Shown piece after piece: positions 1 to 4,285 of a DNA stretch of 5,048 bases. Origin of the DNA: Deltaproteobacteria bacterium (GTDB lineage: Bacteria > Desulfobacterota > Desulfobacteria > Desulfobacterales > SURF-15); contig JAHEHB010000397.1 in NCBI GenBank assembly GCA_024644775.1, positions 1 through 5,048 on the forward strand, written 5' to 3'. Under the pieces are notes generated by a model. The model ran no database searches and was not told the origin of the DNA. It was given only the letters and a program-made list of their open reading frames with translations. Both the position numbers and the translations under genes were made by a program. Position 1 is the first letter of the stretch; the number at the start of each line of letters is the position of its first letter.

Positions 1-2
1 CC

Positions 3-101
3 ATTGCAGCCTCCAAGACGGAAATCGCTTCGATTGTCGGCAGAAGTGCCGGGGATTCCTTACACGGTTTTACCGAATTTCACCAGGATAAAAATGCCTG
101 A
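3..101 (+). CDS. Possible 3' end of an upstream gene (partial, unidentified)
   Basis: Reading from base 3, 32 codons run to a TGA at 99-101. The translation begins IAASKTEIASIVGRSAGD and ends FHQDKNA, which has the composition of a soluble protein's C-terminus. I do not recognise a family. The call is weak: the other two forward frames are also open over most of this stretch, and this frame is preferred only because its residues look most protein-like. If real, the gene starts left of the window and ends about 150 bases before the sulfatase-like gene, so the two are probably not translationally coupled. Confidence 0.25.
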   Translation: MAASKTEIASIVGRSAGDSLHGFTEFHQDKNA

Positions 102-175
102 TAGGGATACAGTTTTTCAGGCGGTATTGCGCGTGTGCTTCAGCCCAATATATAGAAGCATCAATTAATTGGACA

Positions 176-204
176 TTGACACCTCTTTTTGCATAATGCA
201 TAAG
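176..204 (+). promoter_or_regulatory. Candidate sigma-70-type promoter for the sulfatase-like gene
   Basis: A perfect TTGACA (176-181) is followed after exactly 17 bases by CATAAG (199-204), a 4/6 match to TATAAT. Transcription would start near 211, giving a leader of roughly 45 bases before the ATG at 255. The -35 box and spacing are good but the -10 is mediocre. An overlapping CATAAT (192-197) is a better -10 but lies only 10 bases from the -35, so it cannot pair with it. No clear operator was seen next to it. Confidence 0.4.
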
Positions 205-243
205 GATGAAAATACGTATCGATTCTAATAAAACAAGTGATTC

Positions 244-250
244 AAGGGGG
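244..250 (+). promoter_or_regulatory. Ribosome binding site that decides the sulfatase start
   Basis: AAGGGGG ends four bases before the ATG at 255 and is the only Shine-Dalgarno-like sequence nearby. The in-frame GTG at 237 has only an AT-rich sequence (TAATAAAACAA) in front of it. Starting at 255 also makes the protein begin directly with the hydrophobic first beta strand and its metal-binding Asp, as usual in the superfamily. Confidence 0.65.
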
Positions 251-254
251 CGTT

Positions 255-1613
255 ATGAATCTGATTACCATTGTTATCGATAACTTAAGAGCAGACCATC
301 TTGGGATAAACGGAAACTCCTGGATTCGCACACCCCAGATGGATGCCTTGGGTCGCGAGAGTATCCGGTTTACGCGTGCGTATTCGGAATCGCTTCCCAC
401 GCTTCCGGTTCGCAGAGCACTGCACACGGGAAAACGAACCTTTCCTTTTAGAAACTGGAAACCGTCTAAGTGGCTACCGGCCACCCCCGGCTGGACACCG
501 ATTCCGGAAGAAGACATCACGCTTTCGGAGATTTTGCAGGAAAAGGGTTACACAACCGCCTACATTACCGATGTATATCATGTATTCAAACCGGGAATGA
601 ATTATCACCGTGGATTCGATGAATGGCGATTTATCCGGGGCCAGGAATTTGACCTGTACCGAACAGGATTTACCGGGAAAAAACCAAATCTTGATGAATT
701 ATTTACTCCAAAAATGGATCGGAACTCAACCACCGGTAGACTCATTCCCTATTACCTGCGCAGCCACGAACATCGACAGGACGAATCGGAATACCAAGCG
801 CCAAAGGTATTTCGTTCCGCCATGCGCTGGCTGGAGGAAAACTACAATAAAAACACACCGTTTTTTCTTTATATCGAAAGTTTCGATGTGCATGAGCCCT
901 GGGATCCGCCACAATACTACCGTGATCTATACAATCCAGGTTATTCCGGTACAGAGGTGATTCAGCCGATCTATACGGACAGACTGGATTATTTGTCGAA
1001 GGCGGAGCTCAAACATATCCAGGCGCTTTACGCCGCTGAGGTCACCATGGTAGACGCCTGGTTGGGGTATTTTATCGACAAAGTTCGTAAGCTTAATCTG
1101 ATGGATGATACCATTATCGTTTTGATCAGCGACCATGGCACCATGCTGGGGGAAACCGGGGTGATGGGAAAGCCGCCGTTTTGCATGTTTCCTCCTCTAA
1201 TGGATCTTGTGTTTTTTATCAAAGCACCCGGGCAAAAACCTAAGGCCATCGACGCCCTGGTCTATAACTACTATTATTTCCCGACCGTCCTGTATTTGCT
1301 TGGAGAGGAAATACATGAGCAAGCCGAAGGCGTGAATCTCTGGGATCTAGTGGAGGAAAATAAGGAAAAACTCGTCGATTATGTGACTTCTGTATTTAAA
1401 AACTGGGGGTGGGTCAAGGATGACCGCTACATTTTTATCTCACGACCCAACGGAGATGAGGCACAACTATACGATCTATACCAGGATCCCGCATGCACGA
1501 CAAATATTGCCGAAAAAGAACCAAAGAAAGTTGAAAAAATGCATGCGCTCCTTTTAAAAGATGCCGGCGGCGATATGCCTCACTACAATGTCCCATGGCG
1601 ATATTCAGGATGA
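255..1613 (+). CDS. Sulfatase-superfamily hydrolase with Thr at the nucleophile position
   Basis: A 452-residue protein of the alkaline-phosphatase/sulfatase superfamily, related to cytoplasmic sulfatases and phosphonate monoester hydrolases. Beta strand 1 carries Asp9 (IVIDNLRADH), a metal ligand. The nucleophile loop (residues 46-61) reads SLPTLPVRRALHTGKR: anchoring on Arg53 and Thr58-Gly59 aligns Thr49 with the Cys or Ser that becomes formylglycine in CxPxR sulfatases. His213 lies in FDVHEPWDPP, and Asp293-His294 in SDHG supply further metal ligands; a DH pair here, rather than DN, is typical of phosphonate monoester hydrolases and phosphodiesterases. Lys306 follows in GETGVMGK. The C-terminal LYDLYQDPACTTNIAE matches the usual sulfatase C-terminal subdomain. 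There is no signal peptide, so it should be cytoplasmic. Without Cys/Ser the formylglycine route is unlikely; Thr could act directly, as in nucleotide pyrophosphatase/phosphodiesterases. Substrate is unknown. The ATG at 255 is chosen over the GTG at 237 because of its ribosome binding site. Fold is certain; the sulfatase activity is doubtful. Confidence 0.93.
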   Translation: MNLITIVIDNLRADHLGINGNSWIRTPQMDALGRESIRFTRAYSESLPTLPVRRALHTGKRTFPFRNWKPSKWLPATPGWTPIPEEDITLSEILQEKGYTTAYITDVYHVFKPGMNYHRGFDEWRFIRGQEFDLYRTGFTGKKPNLDELFTPKMDRNSTTGRLIPYYLRSHEHRQDESEYQAPKVFRSAMRWLEENYNKNTPFFLYIESFDVHEPWDPPQYYRDLYNPGYSGTEVIQPIYTDRLDYLSKAELKHIQALYAAEVTMVDAWLGYFIDKVRKLNLMDDTIIVLISDHGTMLGETGVMGKPPFCMFPPLMDLVFFIKAPGQKPKAIDALVYNYYYFPTVLYLLGEEIHEQAEGVNLWDLVEENKEKLVDYVTSVFKNWGWVKDDRYIFISRPNGDEAQLYDLYQDPACTTNIAEKEPKKVEKMHALLLKDAGGDMPHYNVPWRYSG

Positions 1614-1770
1614 ACTTCGAATCATGAATCATGAGCACCAATTTGGTAGGAACTGAAGACCGACCCCGGTGAAAGATTGTCCATATCATGAGCGACTGCG
1701 ACACAGCGGGTCGAATTCGGTTGCTGATCCGCCTTGGCGGAACACCCGAAACCTGAAACCTTATCGCTAC

Positions 1771-1785
1771 TGGTAAACGTTACCA
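1771..1785. repeat. Inverted repeat TGGTAA-ACG-TTACCA
   Basis: A perfect 6-bp inverted repeat with a 3-base centre, 158 bases after the sulfatase-like stop codon. It could be one of two stacked hairpins ending transcription between the convergent genes, or a protein-binding site. No T-run follows it on either strand, so the role is undetermined. Confidence 0.4.
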
Positions 1786-1792
1786 TGCATAT

Positions 1793-1807
1793 CACCCCTC
1801 CGGGGTG
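1793..1807. repeat. GC-rich hairpin CACCCC-TCC-GGGGTG
   Basis: A perfect 6-bp, GC-rich stem with a 3-base loop, seven bases after the preceding hairpin and 58 bases beyond the cyclase stop codon on the minus strand. Its left arm TCACCCCT also occurs in the hairpin at the end of the livM-like gene (3274-3295). It may act as a bidirectional transcription stop, but no U-tract is present. Confidence 0.4.
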
Positions 1808-1815
1808 GACCAAAG

Positions 1816-1832
1816 CTGTACCCTCTGTACCC
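1816..1832. repeat. Tandem direct repeat CTGTACCC-T-CTGTACCC
   Basis: Two identical 8-base units are separated by one base, a 9-base period, 33 bases beyond the cyclase stop codon. The period is close to one helical turn. No function is evident, and a pair this short can arise by chance or slippage. Confidence 0.4.
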
Positions 1833-1864
1833 GGATCTTTACTTTTTCCGCGCCCCTTAATATA

Positions 1865-2593
1865 TCACGCTTCTATGGCGAATGCTCTAACGGGCGACCC
1901 TTCAGCCTTGAATTTAAGCGGCACTGCAAAGAATGTAACGCGGTCCTTCTTAATTGCCGTCAGATTACAAAGATACTCTATCTGGAGTATTCCATGACTC
2001 AGATGAATGCGATGGACGTGTTCGTACTCCTGCGCTTTTTTGCCTTTTCGTGTATAGTCATATTCGATGTTCATATGATGCGACAAATCATTGGGGCAAT
2101 CATAGCCCACCGCTTTTACGCGCTTTTTTACCATCCATTCGGCCATGGATTTTGTCGGGTAAGGGCCTTTCCAATAGTCCGTATTTTTAGGTAAACCCTC
2201 CACATTTTCAGTGTTGCCGCCGGCATTTTTCTCTGTCCAGCCTGTCTTTAGCAGCACGATATCACCGGCCTTGACATGTTTTCCCCTATCTTCCATATCC
2301 TCTGCCGTGATGGGCGCAAGCTCGCCTTTATCCGTTAAATCGACCACCGCAGCTTCGCCGAAACACCGATCGATGGGGATTTCATCGATTGTCGGCCCTC
2401 CCGGAATCATGTGCAACGGAGAGTCGATATGTGAACCGCAATGGGCACTTAGATGAAGCACACTTGAACAGCCCTGCATGCGATCGCCTTCAACCGTTTC
2501 GACCTCACCTTTATGGGTGCTAATATCCACTTTCCAAATAGAACGCCACATTTTGTTGCTGACAATCATGCTACAATCGATAATGCGTGTCAT
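1865..2593 (-). CDS. Cyclase-family metal-dependent hydrolase (kynurenine formamidase-like fold)
   Basis: A 242-residue protein of the cyclase/kynurenine formamidase (KynB, isatin hydrolase) family, which hydrolyses amide or lactam-type C-N bonds at a Zn or Mn site. The family signature HxGTHxDxPxH appears at residues 51-61 as HCGSHIDSPLH, giving ligands His51, His55 and Asp57 and a putative catalytic His61; the usual Thr is Ser54. The next segment, GGPTIDEIPIDRCFGEAAVVDL, is the normal family continuation. GDIVLLKTGW and VGYDCPNDLS are core strands. His194 and Glu206, twelve apart in VHRIHLSHGILQIE, fit the remaining ligands, and the end (VPLKFKAEGSPVRAFAIEA) is typical. At 242 residues it is slightly longer than KynB, with extra charged residues (DYTRKGKKAQEYE) before His194. 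There is no signal peptide, so it is probably cytoplasmic. No other kyn genes are nearby, so kynurenine formamidase itself is not supported and the substrate is unknown. It converges with the sulfatase-like gene and diverges from the SEC-C gene. Confidence 0.93.
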   Translation of the reverse strand: MTRIIDCSMIVSNKMWRSIWKVDISTHKGEVETVEGDRMQGCSSVLHLSAHCGSHIDSPLHMIPGGPTIDEIPIDRCFGEAAVVDLTDKGELAPITAEDMEDRGKHVKAGDIVLLKTGWTEKNAGGNTENVEGLPKNTDYWKGPYPTKSMAEWMVKKRVKAVGYDCPNDLSHHMNIEYDYTRKGKKAQEYEHVHRIHLSHGILQIEYLCNLTAIKKDRVTFFAVPLKFKAEGSPVRAFAIEA

Positions 2594-2748
2594 TTTTTTT
2601 ATCTTTCTTATTTTAATAATCGATTCTTTCCTTCTTCACCTTGGCTGTGTCATCGATTTTAACCTTCGCCGCCCGGCCCGGCTGTGGAATAACGCTTTAC
2701 AACTTTATGCGTTCCGCAACGACGATATCCTGTGCCATACTCTTTTTC

Positions 2749-2776
2749 GTTATATCATATCAAATTTAATTGCAAA
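2749..2776 (-). promoter_or_regulatory. Weak candidate promoter for the cyclase gene
   Basis: On the minus strand TATAAC (complement of 2749-2754) lies 16 bases downstream of TTTGCA (complement of 2771-2776), or 15 bases from the overlapping TTGCAA. Transcription would begin near 2742, leaving a leader of about 150 bases. The -10 is good but the -35 is poor, and this AT-rich sequence offers other possibilities. Confidence 0.22.
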
Positions 2777-2876
2777 TCCCTCGCAAGCTGCAAAGATGGT
2801 TCAAGTGAAAGCTCCGTCCGCTCGAACCGCCATAATTTTTTCAAAGACGCTTGCCTTCGACTCATACATTTGTTAG

Positions 2877-2910
2877 TGTTATCAAAATATTAACATCATT
2901 CGCGTATAAA
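2877..2910 (+). promoter_or_regulatory. Candidate promoter and possible operator for the SEC-C gene
   Basis: TATAAA (2905-2910) is a strong -10 candidate, placing the start of transcription near 2917 and about 25 bases of leader before the ATG. No good -35 lies at 17 bases (TCAAAA); TTATCA (2879-2884) is 20 bases away. A 5-bp inverted repeat TGTTA-N9-TAACA (2877-2895) covers the -35 area and could be a binding site. GGTGAG (2933-2938) is the ribosome site, rather close to the ATG at 2942. Confidence 0.28.
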
Positions 2911-2941
2911 TGAATCCTACAATATCTTTAATGGTGAGAAG

Positions 2942-3229
2942 ATGGATAAAATATTTAATGGTAAAAAATCGGCCAAATTAGGCACGGAGAAAAATCCCGC
3001 TGTTGTCACCGTGCAAACAGAGGAAAGATTGAAGGAAGTAAAGTCAATATTCGAAGAAAACGGTTGGGAAAATACGATTGAATTGGAGCCGGACAAACCG
3101 GAGGATATTTCCGATTTAGAAATATTATTGAATCCACAAAAACCAAGGATCGTTGAAAAGAAAGTTGGACGCAATGAGCCTTGCCCATGTGGAAGCGGGA
3201 AGAAGTATAAAAAATGCTGTGGCGAATAA
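2942..3229 (+). CDS. Small SEC-C/SWIM zinc-motif protein (PBPRA1643-family-like)
   Basis: A 95-residue protein ending in a SEC-C zinc-binding motif (residues 76-94, [19 protein letters not shown]) with ligands Cys81, Cys83, Cys92 and Cys93, the CxC-x8-CC pattern found at the C-terminus of SecA. The rest is not SecA. Residues 19-64 ([23 protein letters not shown], then [19 protein letters not shown]) form a small alpha/beta-looking domain. From memory this matches the family named SWIM/SEC-C metal-binding motif protein, PBPRA1643 family, whose function is unknown. SEC-C motifs commonly mediate zinc-dependent binding to proteins or ribosomes. It is a complete gene, soluble and lysine/glutamate-rich. 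It has its own upstream region and converges with the livM-like gene 45 bases downstream, so it is probably a single-gene transcript unrelated to the transporter. Automated pipelines may mislabel it as a SecA fragment. Confidence 0.9.
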   Translation: MDKIFNGKKSAKLGTEKNPAVVTVQTEERLKEVKSIFEENGWENTIELEPDKPEDISDLEILLNPQKPRIVEKKVGRNEPCPCGSGKKYKKCCGE

Positions 3230-3273
3230 GGCGAGATCTCTGTTTCGAGCAATCTTGTGTGTCAACGGTATTC

Positions 3274-3295
3274 GTCACCCCTGTTTTGGGATGAC
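3274..3295 (-). terminator. Hairpin spanning the livM stop codon, possible terminator or dispersed repeat
   Basis: On the minus strand GTCATCCC-AAAACA-GGGGTGAC forms an 8-bp stem with one G-U pair and a 6-base loop. It overlaps the last seven codons of the livM-like gene and contains its stop codon. No U-tract follows, so it is not a textbook intrinsic terminator. It may instead be a REP-like palindrome, or act on both convergent transcripts. Its arm TCACCCCT is shared with the hairpin at 1793-1807. Confidence 0.3.
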
Positions 3296-4285
3296 ACCGG
3301 GTACGACAGAGGACCGCGACGCACCGCTTTGGTTGATTCGTTGTAAAATAGCGCCAAGAATACCTTGAGGCAGGAAGATGATGAATAGAATCAGCATCAG
3401 ACCGTATATGGTGGTATCCAGCCCCACCATTGCGGTTCCGATGAGAACTCGCAGAAATTCCGCCAGCGATAGGGTTATAACAGCCCCCACCGTGGGTCCG
3501 AATGCAACGTACATGCCGCCGGCCACCACCGCAAACACGATCTGAAGCGATATCCCCACTCCGCCGACGGTATGCGGATTGATGTACATCTGATACTGGG
3601 CGTATAAAATCCCACCGAAAGCGGTCATTACCGCGCTGATCATGGTAATTCGTAATTTTTGACGGGTGACATGTATGCCCACAGACGCTGCGGCATCTTC
3701 ATCTTCGGAGATGGCATCCAGGGCATACCGCTCCATACTGACATCCACTTCTTTCCATACCCAAATCCCAAATGCCCAGAATATCAATGCAATGAGATAA
3801 AACGTCTCTTTTTGTGCAAATTGCACCGCATAGACGGAGGTGCCGAGCTCATATCGTTCCGGTGTCATTCCCAGATCACCGCCGGTATGGTCTCTCAAAG
3901 CCATAATGAACATGCGAATGACCTCGCCCAGCGCCAGGGTTACCAGGGCAAAATAATGTCCCACGATTCGGAACCTGAAGCAGGGATACCCGATCAGAAT
4001 TGCGACGATCAGTGACAACAGCAGCGCCAACGGGATTCCGATCCAGGGAGTCAGAGACAGATAATTCCATAACATGGCGACGGTGTAAGCACCTATTGCC
4101 ATAAAGGCACCGTGGCCTAGCGAAACCAGACCGAATCGCCCCATGAGCGACCAGCTCGTGTAAATGAAGCTCCAAATAAGAATCGTAATGATAACATGCA
4201 TATAGTATTGCGGTACGCCGACAAACGGCAGCAGGGCAAGTATGACAGCCCCGATAGTATATAACAGCTTATTGTTCCTGTTCAT
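3275..4285 (-). CDS. livM: Branched-chain amino acid-type ABC transporter permease, LivM-like
   Basis: A 336-residue inner-membrane permease (BPD_transp_2 family), the second transmembrane subunit of a Liv-type importer. Hydrophobic helices fill the protein, with a first segment at about residues 7-24. Family marks are SLGHGAF at 55-61, FRIVGHYFALVTLALGEVIR at 105-124, TGGDLGM at 134-140, the cytoplasmic EAA-type loop AISEDEDAAASVGI at 191-204 that contacts the ATPase, and GGMYVAFGPTVGAVI near the C-terminus. The ATG at 4283-4285 is chosen because it overlaps the livH-like stop in an ATGA and follows GGGAG; 26 earlier in-frame codons upstream would only extend into livH. It should be translationally coupled to the livH-like gene. 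No ATPase or binding-protein gene follows, as the next gene converges. The last residues (GVIPKQG) come from a hairpin sequence and look like a late addition. The solute cannot be read from sequence; related systems carry amino acids, amides, urea or aromatic acids. Confidence 0.93.
   Translation of the reverse strand: MNRNNKLLYTIGAVILALLPFVGVPQYYMHVIITILIWSFIYTSWSLMGRFGLVSLGHGAFMAIGAYTVAMLWNYLSLTPWIGIPLALLLSLIVAILIGYPCFRFRIVGHYFALVTLALGEVIRMFIMALRDHTGGDLGMTPERYELGTSVYAVQFAQKETFYLIALIFWAFGIWVWKEVDVSMERYALDAISEDEDAAASVGIHVTRQKLRITMISAVMTAFGGILYAQYQMYINPHTVGGVGISLQIVFAVVAGGMYVAFGPTVGAVITLSLAEFLRVLIGTAMVGLDTTIYGLMLILFIIFLPQGILGAILQRINQSGASRSSVVPGVIPKQG

Larger units (their letters stand above)
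1614..1864. other. Palindrome-rich intergenic region between convergent genes
   Basis: No credible gene lies in these 251 bases between the sulfatase-like and cyclase stop codons. It holds several short symmetric elements: ATCATGA twice in tandem (1621-1634), ACCAATTTGGT (1637-1647), CGAATTCG (1712-1719), TCCGCCTTGGCGGA (1728-1741), two hairpins listed separately, and a tandem CTGTACCC pair. CGACCC (1661-1666) can also pair with GGGTCG (1708-1713). None of the hairpins has a following U-tract on either strand, so no standard intrinsic terminator is evident even though both flanking genes end here. Confidence 0.6.
2594..2941. other. AT-rich divergent intergenic region (348 bases)
   Basis: No credible gene is seen here; the forward reading frame that enters it is the antisense shadow of the cyclase gene. 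It should carry the promoters of both flanking genes. Next to the cyclase start there is an A-run on the minus strand and a weak purine-rich ribosome site (AAGAAAGA, complement of 2602-2609). The middle (about 2660-2680) is GC-rich, while the part from 2740 to 2941 is AT-rich with promoter-like sequence on both strands. Confidence 0.6.

Noticed and set aside
237..254. GTG at 237 as the sulfatase start
   Set aside because: No ribosome site before it, whereas the ATG at 255 has AAGGGGG at good spacing and gives the family-typical N-terminus.
206..283. Short open frame (25 codons, begins MKIRIDSNK) overlapping the sulfatase start, preceded by AAGG; possible leader peptide
   Set aside because: No regulatory codon run and no attenuator hairpin, and it overlaps the main gene by nearly 30 bases out of frame. 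Too short to support.
1435..1813. Minus-strand open frames of 89 and 63 codons around the sulfatase 3' end
   Set aside because: One is largely antisense to the C-terminal part of the sulfatase-like gene; both have atypical composition and no recognisable domain or ribosome site.
1805..2194. Plus-strand 129-codon frame with several cysteines, looking faintly like a zinc protein
   Set aside because: Mostly antisense to the well-supported cyclase gene, and the cysteines do not form a regular zinc motif.
2478..2876. Plus-strand 132-codon frame extending into the divergent spacer
   Set aside because: Begins antisense to the cyclase N-terminus; low-complexity hydrophobic stretch from the T-runs, no family resemblance and no ribosome site.
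2942..3229. Annotation as a fragment of SecA
   Set aside because: Only the 20-residue zinc motif matches. The gene has its own start, ribosome site and a distinct N-terminal domain, so it is an intact small protein.
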